Shown here one piece after another: positions 46,201 through 57,670 of a stretch of 64,000 nt of DNA; position 1 is the first letter of the stretch, and the number at the start of each line of letters is the position of its first letter. The stretch comes from Adiantum capillus-veneris (lineage: Eukaryota; Streptophyta; Polypodiopsida; Polypodiales; Pteridaceae), in contig CM043968.1 of the NCBI GenBank assembly GCA_014529385.2, positions 10,921,648-10,985,647 of the forward strand. The letters run 5' to 3'. Below the pieces are notes generated by a model. It worked only from the letters and a program-made list of their open reading frames with translations. It was not told where the DNA came from and did no database searches. The translations under genes and the position numbers were made by a program.

Positions 46201-47500
46201 AGTGGCTCTTGCCATCTCACTAGTTCATTCAACCCTACCAGAAGAAGTTCAAACGCCCTCCAAATTGATGAGAAATTTGATCCATTGATTCAAGAAATTC
46301 AAACTCAAGTTCAAAAAAGATACTTAGAAGACTCTTCCATTCAAGATGGACTCTTATTATTCAAGAACCTACTATGCATACCTACATGCTCAAGGATGCA
46401 AATTCTAAAAGAGGCTCACGAATCTCCTTTTGCAACTCACCCAGGTTATTAAAAAATGTTTGCTTCCCTTAAACAAAATTTTTAATGGCGTAAGATGAAG
46501 AAGGATACCCTAGAGTACATCAAGAAGTGCTTGATATTCGTGAAGGTGAAAGCTGAAAGAGTCAAAATACCTGGGAAGCTACAACCATTAGATATACCTA
46601 CAATGAAGTGGGAATGCATCAGTATGGACTTCATAACAGGGTTACCTAAGACTACTAGAAATTTTGATACAATTTTTGTGGTGGTGGATAAAGTCACCAA
46701 AGTAGCTCACCTTGTCCCAATCAAAACCACTACCTCTGTAGCTAATATTGCTCAAATATTTGTAAAAGAAATTATCAAATTACATGGAATTCCTACTAGG
46801 ATAATCAGTGATCGTGATTCCAAGTGAACTTATAAGTTTTGGAAGGCCATGTTCCAATCCTTAGGTACTCAATTAAACCTAAGTCCATCCTATCATCCAA
46901 AAGAAAATGAATAAATTGAAAGATTTAATCAAGTTATAGAAGATATGCTGAGATTGCAGTCAACACCCTTGCCTTTGGATCAAATATTTACCTTTAGTGA
47001 TCTTTGCCTATAATTCTTCCTAGCATAGAAGTTTGAGAATGTCCCCATTTAAAGCTTGTTATGGACAAGATTGTCTCATTCCTCTCAGGATGGATGACCC
47101 CAGTCTCCTAGTGCCTGCAGTCAAGAATACTCTTGAAGAAATGGATCGCCAAGTCAAAATAATAAGGGAGAACCTTAAGAGAGCAAGTGATAGGCAAAAG
47201 AGTTGTGTTGATTTGCATAGATCTCTTAGGATATTCAAGGTAGGAGATAAAGTTTTCCTTAGGGTCAAACCAAAGAAAATTTCAATCAAATTGGGAAAAT
47301 ACAAGAAGTTAGCAAATAGATATTGTGGACCCTTTGAGGTTTTGAGAAGGATAAGGGACCAATCTTATGAACTTGCTCTACCCCCTCACTTGCATGTGCA
47401 CAATGTCTTTCATGTTAACTTGCTGAAGGAATATGTTCCAAATCCTCTTCACATCTTAAATGATGAGGGTACACTTCTTATCACACAAGAAGAATTCTAG
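46200..47500 (+). pseudogene. Chromovirus integrase
   Basis: 46300-46452 leads into the zinc-finger region (KEAHESPFATHPGY, then a stop), and 46495-46827 has the catalytic core with MDFITGLPKT, VVVDKVTKVAHLVP (first Asp) and IISDRDSK (second Asp). A stop follows, and the Glu segment appears as HPKENE then IERFNQ. 47033-47500 is an open 155-codon stretch with PFKACYGQD, FKVGDKVFLRVKPKK and the GPF/Y module RYCGPFEVLRRIRDQSYELA, ending LHVHNVFHVNLLKEY. Confidence 0.9.
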
Positions 47501-47650
47501 ATGGAGCCTGAGCAGATTTTAGACATAAAGGAGCAAAAGCTACGACACCAAACAATTCAAGAAGTTTTGGTCTAGTGGAAGGGTTATTTCATTGAAGATG
47601 CCTCTTGGGAGGATTGGGAACATCTTATTTCTCAGTTCCCTCATCTTCTT
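47500..47650 (+). pseudogene. Chromovirus chromodomain
   Basis: After a stop at 47498-47500 the same frame reads MEPEQILDIKEQKLRH, then a stop at about 47573, then WKGYFIEDASWEDWEHL, the aromatic and acidic core of a chromodomain. Such domains are thought to steer integration towards marked chromatin. Confidence 0.85.
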
Positions 47651-47700
47651 TTACAAGAAATTTCCTCTTTTTGTTCCCATATTGAACCTTGCTAGCCCAT

Positions 47701-49028
47701 GTAATTACAACTACAAGCTCTATCTTACTAAACTTCTGGTGTTACTCAATAAATGTATCCATACTATTTTATAAACGATGAGATTAGTGCTATCATTAAT
47801 CTTCTAACTCAAAATCGTTGTATGGAATTGCAAAATAAATATGTATCTTTGTTGTATCTTCTTGTATTATATTGAGTTTTTCTTTCTTAGAGACTTCACT
47901 TGATGGATACAACTCATGATTACAAGGAAAAACTATAACAAGCAGAGCCCCGTTAATCACAAAACCTAAGAAATGAAAGAATAGTGGAACAAAGGGAGTT
48001 ACTTAGATAACCTTATGGGGCCAAGAAATGGAAATTCAATCCTATTCTTTGAATTCATATTAAGAAGGGGGAAAAACTTACAAATCGACCATACCTTCCA
48101 TGGCATGGTCAGACTAGAAAGAGTTACAAGCTCGACACATGTTAGGTCTTTCTTCCATCGGAATAACCCGATGAGAAATGGCTTCACTAATCTCTCTAGT
48201 ATGAGGAGAGAAGAAAAAGGGATCCCTATGAATCTGTGATAGCTTTGTTTGCATTTTGCAAGTGCAAAATGCTTAAGGATAAGACCAAATCCTGTTTCCA
48301 TGATGCCATCAAACAAGGGTAAAGGAAGTAAGGGAAAGATGGGGCTGGAAAGAGATAAATTTAGTCTTCAAAGAAGTTGAAGGCTAATTAAAGAAAGAGC
48401 CAATATGTTGTAACTTGTATAGGATGATGGCTTATTGATAAAGCCAAACCAAGGCCAATTTTGTAAATATCAAATAGAGGTAGCTTGTGGGAGAAGCCTA
48501 AACACCTTCATTTATTGTTACAAGCTGAGGGCAGCTCTTTCTTTTTGTTGGGGAGATTGTAAGGGCCTCTCTCTAGTTCATACTCATGACCAACACCTCA
48601 AAGTCATTGACTTGAAAGAAAAAGAGTAAACATAATAATAATAAATATTCAGATTTCAAAAAAATTTGGGCCAAATCCCAACACCAAAGTTTATCCACGT
48701 GACATTTTCAGTTGACGCCATGGAAATATGGACTTAACCAATGCATGAGAAATTAGCATTTTTCTTCAAGAAAATTTGTAAAGAGAAAATAAAGATGAGG
48801 ATAGTACTTATTGAAGAAGATGTGGATAAGGTGAGTACTTATTGAAGAAGCTTTGAAAAGCAAGAAAACTTATCCCGATAAGTTTGAAAAGCTATCAAAT
48901 GATAAACTAAAGCACTTATCCACTAATGTCTCTCTTTCATGTTTTGGAAGAAAAGCTTGAGAGTAAGCTTGGAGCAATCCATAGAGTTAAGCCTTCTTTC
49001 ACACACACTCTTCTCTCCATGAGCAACC
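47701..49028. other. Spacer after chromovirus, possible 3' LTR
   Basis: No gene recognised. AT-rich with AATAAATG at 47748. 48780-48850 holds an imperfect tandem duplication around GGTGAGTACTTATTGAAGAAG. Confidence 0.4.
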
Positions 49029-49253
49029 ATGGCCAAAACCATAATTGAGCTTGTCATTACACTCTCCCTCTTCTCTCCCCTAACATTCAAGCTTTCCATA
49101 GCTTCAATTGCCTTATCTCCTTTCCTCCTCTCATTTCAAGTAACGAATTGGTTCAAGAGAAGTGAAAGAAGTAGAGAGAGCCATCTACAACAAACATACT
49201 TCTTCAAATACTCCCCAAGATCAAGGAGAAGACTATCGCATATACCAAAGTAA
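49029..49253 (+). CDS. Small hydrophobic-start ORF, doubtful
   Basis: A 74-codon frame starts at an ATG in a strong plant context (AACCATGGCC). The first ~40 residues are hydrophobic (IIELVITLSLFSPL, then a second run), compatible with a signal anchor. The rest is Arg/Ser-rich (FKRSERSRESHLQQ). A possible splice donor GTAAGG lies at its end. No family is recognised, and it sits in repeat-rich DNA, so it may be chance or an LTR-borne leader ORF. Confidence 0.2.
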   Translation: MAKTIIELVITLSLFSPLTFKLSIASIALSPFLLSFQVTNWFKRSERSRESHLQQTYFFKYSPRSRRRLSHIPK

Positions 49254-49440
49254 GGTTTTACATATTGTCTTCATCAATTGAGCTATTTTATATTTTAAAT
49301 CAATTCATGCTTAAGCTCTTGAATTTCCTAGCTCTTGAATTTCCTAAGCAATATTTCTCCTCGTTTGGAAGAATAAACTACTAAATAACCACGTTGCTAA
49401 CAAATATCAATCCAAAGTTATTTCTAGTTTCGTTGTTTCA

Positions 49441-49625
49441 AGTTCCCTAGATTACCAGACTAATATGGCATAGAGAGAGTAGAAAGCACTATCTTTAACC
49501 ATAGGTGACTAGAGATCATACTTATATATCAAGTTTCATTCTCTAGATTACTAGACTAATATGCCATAGAGAGAGTAGAAGCACTCTCTTTAACCATAGG
49601 TGACCGGAGATCATACTTATATTAA
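49441..49625. repeat. Tandem duplication of about 90 bp
   Basis: Two units share TAGATTAC.AGACTAATATG, CATAGAGAGAGTAGAA, TTTAACCATAGGTGAC and GAGATCATACTTATAT. They start near 49449 and 49541 and differ at a handful of positions, including a one-base indel. Confidence 0.9.
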
Positions 49626-52150
49626 AATAGCGTAAATGTTGGATGATGAACTAATATCTATGAGTACCTCGAAACCCCAGTAAGAAATTTCTTTTCTATT
49701 TTTTCAAGATACGCAAGATAATTGCCACATAATCATGGGCAATTAGGTATTCAATTTTTTTTGAAATTAACCATTCTATTCAAAGTGGCATTATAATTTA
49801 CTTTACAAACAATGCTCTTATGAAAGGTTCACGAGTTTTTCTTTAAATTTGCAATCAAGTTAATTGAGAACATATGATTTTTCTTCTTTCAATGAAAAAA
49901 AGAGCATGCGTGTAGGATTTGTTTAGTGATACAAATAAATTAATACCAATTCTCTCAAGGAGAGTTAAGTTTTGAAGGGTATCTCTATCATAATCAAGGG
50001 AGTTTTCCTTGGAAAGGAGAATTTCCTTCCAATTAAGGTTATCCCCCCTCTTATCATTTGGAAAGTCCCGAAACCATAAACCTCTTTTAGCTACGTAATC
50101 CTCTCCACAAAAACAAAGGAAAGCCTAAATCCCATCTACAAAAAGGACTTGTTAATCTTTCATAAGATGAACATTTTCCACTTACACAAGCATGCCCACT
50201 CCTAGGAATGTCGTATTTTCTTGTCTTATACTATCACTCATAAAAACGGTCCTGCTCATGCATAAACACTCATCATCTCTTGCATAATCTATCAAAAAAA
50301 TTAAGATTATTTGCCTTAAGAATTGAAGTCCCGCATTTTAAAGTCGAGTATTGACAACTCAAGAAAGGGTTAGTGTAGAAGGCATATGCATTGCTCATCT
50401 CAGTTTGCTTACTTTAAAGTTTTCTTTGCAATTCAAAAGGGAGGGAGTAAGGGGATAGCTTCACGGAAGTGATGACCGTGTTGCTTGAACATAAAACTTC
50501 CACAGCCTCCATGGAGATGCCCCATGGATTGAAAATGATGCAAAGAAAACCAATGGGACTCGTCCAAGACGGGGTTAATTTGAAACTTATGATGAGACAA
50601 AACTCTAACTCCCAAGAGACTCATTGTTTTTTCATGTCATGTTTGAGTAGACATTAAAATCATATAGGAATAAAATGATTTTAATGCAAAGAACCTAGTC
50701 TCAATTTCACCTAGGACTAAGAATTTTCTGAGAAGGTTGGAGGTGGATAGCCCTAGCATAACATAGTAGTTTAAGTGTATAATTGTCTCCTACTAGTTGG
50801 TAAAAGACCGGTGCAGGTGTTTACCTGTGGGATACAATGGAAAATGGTCCTTTTTGGCTAGGATGAGAACCATTGGTCTATATTTTGAGCTTATGATCAT
50901 TGAATGCCCTAGAATTTGGAATGAATGCAAGTGAGTCCCGACCGGGTGATAGGGACCCGCGGACACGTATGGAAATCGGCCTAGTCCGGGTAGGCTTGAT
51001 GCCAATGGAAAAGGAGGAAGTAAAATGGATCCTTGAGGATTGGATAAGGAAATTAGAAAAAGGACCTTGGGAATGAAACATATAAGAAAGGGATATGTGA
51101 TTAATTAAGGAGCCCTTGTTCATTGTTTGGTAAAAATTAACCTTGGAAAGGCTATGAGCCTACATGGGGCTTTCCGGCACTCGTCCGCATCAGTCGGACA
51201 TTGCTCTACTTATTGGATATTTTTTAATAAAGGAACCTAAAGTAGATTATTTTAAGGCATTTCCCAAATAAAATAACCAAATGGAAATTGTGTGAAGGCA
51301 CCGCCCTCAACACGTGTCGAAGGAGATAGGATACCCAAGTCCTCGGATGAGGATCGGGATATTCCTGGGAAGGTATATGTGATTTCTTGAAAATTAACTA
51401 GATATCTTTAGTATTACTAAAGGAAGAAGGAAATACAAATACTCAAAAGGATAAAAATGTGGGAACGACCTTGTAAATGCACACTTGCAAGGGTATGCAA
51501 CAATTTGCATGCTGCTTTCAAATGCTTGAAATGTATTCTTGGATTGACATGACTGGAATATTGGTTCCTAGTGTCATAGTACTACCTTCAAAAGGTGCAT
51601 TTATCAAATGGTTCTGTGGTGGGAAGGTGGATTTCGGAGGGTTAATTTGTTGTCCAAAAAGTTGCAACCAATTTTATGTTGTCGAGTAAGTCGAGTCAAA
51701 CATGGGGAAAGGGAAACCAATCTACGAAGCGGGAACAAAACTTGGAAACGAGGGATGCGTATAGCCAATAATTCCAGTCATTTTAAGGGGAATGCATTGA
51801 TGGCTTTGCTTAGCCCTAACTAGGGAAAAAATGTCAGTGACTTTGAACCAAGGGCGAATTAGAGAACTCTCAATAGTTGATCTTGGAAGGTTGATGTTCT
51901 GATTTAGTATGATGACTTCAAATGGTAAGTGGAACTGATGAGGAAAGGTGTTTCCGAGTTAAGGGATCCAAATGACAAAAGTGAATGTTAATACCCCCTT
52001 GAGTTGGCATCAAAGAGCAGGAGGAGTCTTGTATTGGTGTTGGTCTCAAGTGGGAGGGATTTCAAGAATCGCAGTGTAGGTGAAGGAAGGCATTACAGTC
52101 GGTGGTACTAGGCATGGTCCTTAAACATACTAGAAAATATTGTCTCTTTG
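49626..52150. other. Region without a recognised gene
   Basis: 2.5 kb. 50460-50650 has an open stretch without motif. 50930-51010 is GC-rich (GGGACCCGCGGAC). The style resembles gypsy LTR or leader sequence preceding the gag relic at 52.16 kb. Nothing firmer can be said. Confidence 0.4.
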
Positions 52151-52158
52151 CACAGTTA

Positions 52159-53544
52159 TCGTAAGGATAACAAGTGTTTCAAGTGTAGGGAACAAGGACA
52201 TGTTTTGCATATATGCCCTAAGAGAAGTGAGAATAATGACCCTCCTAGAGCTATCATGGTTGAAGCTCTAAAAGAGGAATGCCATTGCAAAGGAGCACCA
52301 CTCTCTTATGCTTAGGGAATAGTAAGAGATCATGAAGCTTTTATACTTTTTGATCCTATCTCCACCCACAATTGTATTTTTATTGAGCTAGCTAACAAGT
52401 TAGGAATCCATGACTTTGAGATGGGGGATGTGGCATGTGGTGAAAGAAAATGGATCTTTGAAAGGGCAAGAGGACTTAGTCACTCCGTTGAAAGTTAAGG
52501 CTCCATGTGCAAATCTATGTAAACAAAGAAAAATTTCTTCATCTCCCCACTCAATCATGAAGATGCTATCTAGGGGCACCGCTGTTTGATTGCATGGCTA
52601 CCACTATGAAGTTTCTTGAAAGAAATGTCTTCCTTTCCAATAGGGACAAGGATGTTGCACTTGATGCAAATAGTGAAGGTAACACTATGCGACTTGTACA
52701 AACTCATGATTTATACAAAGTAATGAAAAGTTCCCTTTCTTGCTACATGGTTTTTTTCAGAGTCTAAGGAAGATGCACGTGTTCCTACAAAGATAACAAG
52801 TCAAACTAAAGTGGACCCAAAATTTTCTAACTTCTTGAATGATTTTCAATAGTGTTTATGTATGACATCCCTAGAGATTTACTCCCCAAAACAAGAGACG
52901 ATGATCATACCCTGACCTCCTAACAAGCCTCCTTATTAAGTCTCATCAGCTCAATAAGAGGAGATTACTCTCATTCATAATATGGCCATTATATGACTTA
53001 ACTAAAAAGCACATTGAATATGTATGGACTATGAAAGAGAATGAATCTTTTGAAAATCTTAAAGAAAAGCTAATCTGTCAACCAATGTTAATATTATTGG
53101 ACCTCTCAAAATTGTTTGAAGTCCCGATGTGATGCTAATGGACATTTCCTTGGGTGCGTGTTGCTTCAAGAAGGGCATGCCATAGCATATAAAATTAGGA
53201 GATTAAATGAACAAGAAAAAAAATATAGGAATATATGAAAAAGAGCTATTGATGACTATTTTATATGCCTTCGATGCTTGGAAGCATTTACTCCTAGGCA
53301 CTCCATTGATTTTGGTTGGGTAGAGATTACCAAAGTCTTAATTACTTTCTCACACAAACTAAATTGAGTGATAAGAAAATGAGGTGGACGAAAACTCTTT
53401 CATAGTTGAACTTTCATATTGCTCACATAGCTAGTAAGCTCACCCAACTGGCTAATGCTCTTTCACAAAGACCAAAGGTGAATGTTACATCAATAGCTAC
53501 TCACAATGATCTAGCTTTTGAAGAGTGCAAGAGAGAAGAAGAAT
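52159..53544 (+). pseudogene. Gypsy remnant: gag knuckle, protease and RNase H
   Basis: 52165-52216 encodes a zinc knuckle CFKCREQGHVLHIC. 52310-52440 encodes a protease-like stretch FILFDPISTHNCIFIELANK with an altered active site (DPI for DSG). The RT is almost wholly lost between 52.85 and 53.0 kb. 53020-53200 has the RNase H entry (ESFENLKEKLICQPML), and 53325-53510 has YQSLNYFLTQTKLSDKKMRW and ANALSQRPKVN, the RNase H end. The remnant is cut by the copia C end at about 53558, which lies in the RNase H to integrase linker. Confidence 0.72.
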
Positions 53545-53689
53545 AGACACAGAGTATTGGTGGAGCTCTCAGTGAGGTTTCTAATGCCTCACTATGCCTT
53601 ATTGCTCTATATGATCAAAAGAGTAGATAAGGATAGTATGATCAGTGTGATGGGTGTCTGGCCAGTTGTTTTGAACCCTAACAATCTTC

Positions 53690-54850
53690 CACTTGAAGGC
53701 CAACATGGCCCAAGTGGCGTATGCATGTACAACCTGTATAATTTTGAAGCATCCAAGTGGCTTCACCCTACACCCATCATCTCCATTCAATGTGCAAATT
53801 ACTCCAAGGGAAGGCTCTTCATGATAGCATCTACAGGGTTGTCATCCGTATGAATCTTGACTAGCTCAATGTTCTTTCTAGCCAATATGTTGTGTATCAC
53901 ATGATAACATACTTCTATGTGTTTCAACTTGGAGTGCTATAAGAGTTCTTTGCTAATGCATTCGATCTCTGACTATCACAATGCAACACTAGAGTCTGAG
54001 TAATGCCAAGCTATCCCAGCCAACCACACAGCTTCCTTGCTAGCGAAAAAAAATTCCACATACTTTACCTATGTGGTGGAAGATGACGTACAATTTTGGA
54101 GACATGTCTCCATGACATGTCTACTCTAACAAATAGAAAAACATAGCCAAATGTGGATCTTTGACTATCCGCAGCACAACCTACATAATCTACATCTGTG
54201 TAATCCACAATGGACGCATCGCTATTTCCAAAGTGTAAGCACTTGTTTGATGTACCTTTTAGATATCTCAAAATGTACTTCACTGCTTCCAAATGTTTTT
54301 CTCTAGTATTTGCCATAAATTTGTTAGCCTCTCCCATTGCAAAAGCAATGTCTAGTCTCATGGCTTCCGTGGCGTACATGAGACTGCCGGCTACTAGAAA
54401 TTATGGCACCTTGACCATTTTTGCTTTCTTGGCATCAGGCTTGGGAGCATCATACTAGCTAAATTTTTTATATGCTTTCATGGGGGTACTGAATGTAGCC
54501 TTCCTCCCCTACATATTAAAACACTGCAAGACCTTGTGAATATACATGTCCTAAGACAACTCAAGTATTCCATCTTCTCTATCCCTCTTGATGCACACAC
54601 CAAGAAAGTGACTTGTATCTCCCAAATCCTTCATAGCAGATTGCATCACGCTAAGGGACTTATTCAAGATGGAAATCTTATCTTTAGAATTTAAAAAAAT
54701 GAGCATATCATCAACATAAAGTATCAAGATGATAAGGGAACCATCATTCAACTTCTTGGTATATAAGTAGTGATGTTTTTGGCTCCTTTCATACCCTCGG
54801 GATTGCATGTACTTGTCATAACAACATTCATCAAGAACTAGCAACACCTA
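53690..54850 (-). pseudogene. Copia C reverse transcriptase and RNase H
   Basis: 54847-54551 encodes the RT palm with MQSRGYERSQKHHYLYTKK and the catalytic LILYVDDMLIF (YVDD). 54379-54065 has MRLDIAFAMGEANKFMA and LRYLKGTSNKCLHFG, then the RNase H start with DVDYVGC where the usual motif is Asp-rich DADYAG. 53990-53690 recovers the RNase H end (KLKHIEVCYHVIHN, VKIHTDDNPVDA). Frames change at about 54540 and 54060. Confidence 0.85.
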
Positions 54851-55019
54851 TGGACTCAAATCATAAGTGAAGACTAGTATATCTAGAAACTTCATCACGT
54901 CCAAAATAAAATCAACATGGGGAGACTCAAGACGAGCTCCTCTATCTTCACACTGCTCTTAGGAGATGCAAAACTTATGTAAATGGATTTACCCTTCTCT
55001 CTTTGCAACAAACAACAAT

Positions 55020-55760
55020 CCTATTTCATGTTTCCTTGCTCATGAAAATGGTAGCATTCAATGTTCCTCATGTCACATCCACGACTCTTTCTACCTGCAT
55101 TCTTACAATCTAGTGATTGATAGTGACTATGACTACGACCTCTCTAGATTTGATTGTTTTATGGCTACTTCCACTAGCCATATATGCATCACCATGCCCA
55201 TTAGAATCAAGAGACTGATGTCAAATATCTTTCATGAGCAAAGTACTAGTAACAACACTAAAAACAAGCCTGCCCTTAGGGACAGGGTTACTAATGGTAG
55301 TGTTAAAGGTATCCCATGATGTAGGTATGGCTTTCATTTCATCCTCAAAATTAAGCTCTTTTGATATAAGTTTTGTAAACAAGGTATTGAAGTCATGTAA
55401 GTGTGAAATGAAATTGTTGCCTTCATGTTAAGATGCATAAGATTCTTCATAAAAAACACTTTGTTCAATGCATTCTTGGCGTCCCATGCTGCACATAAAT
55501 ACTCCCATAATTCCTTTGCAGTAGTCTCGTCCATACTCGTAAAGAAAATGGACTTACCAAGGTGCATACGAATGGTCACCATAGCACGAGCATCAAGCTC
55601 CTTTCATTGATCATTAGTGTACACCCACTTTATGCCCTTTCAATGGCATTGCAAGGTCCTTATTGATCAAGACATCTATCATACAATTCTTCCATATTGT
55701 GAAGTTTGTGCCATCAAATTTCTTGATATAATACTCTTCTTTCTCAGAAGTTCTAGCCAT
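55020..55760 (-). pseudogene. Copia C gag
   Basis: The ATG read at about 55760-55758 starts MARTSEKEEYYIKKFDGTNF, a typical copia gag start. A stop at about 55604 is followed by 55582-55334 with TAKELWEYLCAAWDAKNALN and MKNLMHLNMKA (UBN2-type gag). About 55065-55030 has the zinc-knuckle remnant IECYHFHEQGN, in which one Cys is replaced by Phe or His. Confidence 0.82.
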
Positions 55761-56820
55761 GTCTGACAAGAGCAGATGCAAGAAAGTGAGACTAAGAATT
55801 TATAACAAAATTTTTACAATTTTTTTAGCAAAGTCTCCTTTGCATAGAGATCAAAATCTCAGCTAGAAACTCAATAAAATCATTGCAATGCCAATGCAAA
55901 AGAGTACTATAGGAAAACTAAAGTATTTGAGGCATAGACTCCTTTGTACAAAGATCAATCTAGAGTGAAACTGAAAAAAAAAAGACGCATAAATCAACAA
56001 AGAGTGTTGCCAGGGTATCAAACTGCATAAAATGCTCAAAGAAACTATTGGAAATGACTACCAACTTGGTATCAAAGCACCTATACCCATACATATCCTA
56101 TGGCGAGACCACAAATCGGGATCTCCAGCAACCAAATCCACCTTACATTGGGTAAGCTGGCTCTTAGTGCTTGGATTCAAAAAACCTCATGCAATGGCCC
56201 TCATAAAAGGCTATGTAGACATGACTAGCCATAGTCTCATACACGGCTCTTTTGAATCAAGTCTAAAAAATAGTTGAGGCTTCCAAAACAAGCCAAAATT
56301 GGCTCCACAATGATCCAAAACATAGAAATATCATTGAAAAATTGTAGGTTATGGGCTCAAATAGGTCCTAGTGAATATGCAGGAAAAAGCATAGAATAGC
56401 ACTATGTAGGGAGTAAAACTACTCTCAGTAGAGCACATGCAAACACTCTCAAGTTCTAGTCACTCAAAGATCATATACATCAAAACGCCCACTAGAATTT
56501 TAATGGCTATGAATTGCCAAATATTCTTGCAAATCTAATATGTCTAAAGAACCTGTGATTGTTCTTGTGTATGTAAAAACTATATGTGAGAGCTATCTCT
56601 AAGAATCCATAAACAACTATGCATGAGCAGTACCATAGAGAACATACATCAATGACAAGGACGCATATGGAAATCAAAATTTTCTCTAAAAAATGCATAG
56701 AACTATTGCTAACAACATTTTGTAACTTGCCTCTCACTACATTTCTGTTCACAATCCTAGAGAGCATGTGAAACCTATAACTAGAGAGCATGTGAAAACC
56801 TATAGTTGATGTCACTCACA
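55761..56820. other. Copia C leader region and flank
   Basis: No coding recognised. 55827-55853 and 55931-55957 carry two copies of a motif containing CTCCTTTG, also present in the copia B leader. The 5' LTR and primer site expected on the minus strand were not found. Confidence 0.5.
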
Positions 56821-57603
56821 TTGATGCCGATGTTGGGTGTCACTCCTCTATGGAAGAGGCACCTCACTTGTACATGTCTATGTCAGGGGAGAAGCCAATG
56901 TCACAAGCTAGGAGAATGGATTGTTGATGCCAATAATTGGAGTGTGTGTGTGTGTTAGTAATAGTTCCTCTCTCCTTTTTGTTTTTTGTTTCGAGTGAGT
57001 GTATTCAAGGCCTTCAATGTTGAAGTTGAGATCAAGCTATCTATTTCTCTCTTTCTACATTGTCTCTCCTCTCTTAACTTGAATGACAAATTGTCCTGAA
57101 AATATAGTTTTGGTGTTTTTGATTTTAGGCATAACTACACTCCAAATCAGCTAATGAGCTCTTCTACAAAATTGTAGAGCTCAAAGAGATCTCCATTTTT
57201 TTATTTTATTTTTATGTAGCTCAAATTATGAACAAAACAATGACCTACTATTAATCTACCCTAAATTGAGCAGCCTACTTCTCTCTATCTTTGAGCTCAC
57301 AGAAAGTGAAATCTCTCACCTCTTGTGGCTTGTGGAGTTCCTTCCACCTTGGTGACTGAGCTCTATGTGTTGAGCTCACAATGCCTCCATAGTTGTTAGT
57401 AGCAGCTAACACATGCTACACTAATTATGCACCAAGTTAGGGATGTGTTATGGGTGTGCAAAATATTTACTATCCACGTTGTATAAGGTCTTGGGCTCAT
57501 TTAGGAGTTCCAAATTGTAAAAGCTAGAGGGAACAACTTAATCCCATAGTAGAAATTCTTGGAGTGTATGCCTTCATAAGAAGCCTTTTTATGCAAAGAG
57601 GCT

Positions 57604-57670
57604 CCATTCTTGAGGATCCATTCTTGAGTAGTCATTCTTGAGAGCCCACTCTTGAGTGCTCACTCTATGG
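57604..57670. repeat. 14 bp tandem repeat, about 4.5 units
   Basis: Core CCATTCTTGAG starts at 57604, 57618, 57632 and 57646, exactly 14 bp apart, with a partial fifth at 57660. Confidence 0.92.

Larger units (their letters stand above)
44117..47700 (+). mobile_element. Decayed Ty3/gypsy chromovirus (no LTRs identified)
   Basis: A plus-strand coding block in gypsy order: gag zinc knuckle, protease, RT, RNase H, integrase, chromodomain. A chromodomain after integrase is the mark of the chromovirus clade. Many stops and frame changes are present. Neither LTR could be delimited by eye. Sequence identity to the gypsy elements at 0.8-7.2 kb and 33 kb is low, so this is a separate lineage. Confidence 0.88.
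53558..55760 (-). mobile_element. Ty1/copia element, family C, internally deleted
   Basis: A minus-strand copia with a short 3' LTR at about 53558-53683 (ending CCCTAACA). Next come a polypurine tract (CTTCCACTTGAAGG on the plus strand), RNase H, RT, and then directly the gag end. Protease and integrase are missing: the gag zinc knuckle region (~55030-55065) lies only ~200 bp from the RT entry (~54850). Many stops and frame changes. No 5' LTR was identified. It is inserted in the gypsy remnant to its left. Confidence 0.8.

Noticed and set aside
56067-56078. TGGTATCAAAGC, like a tRNA-Met primer site
   Set aside because: It is on the plus strand whereas copia C is on the minus strand, has one mismatch to the usual site, and no LTR end adjoins it.
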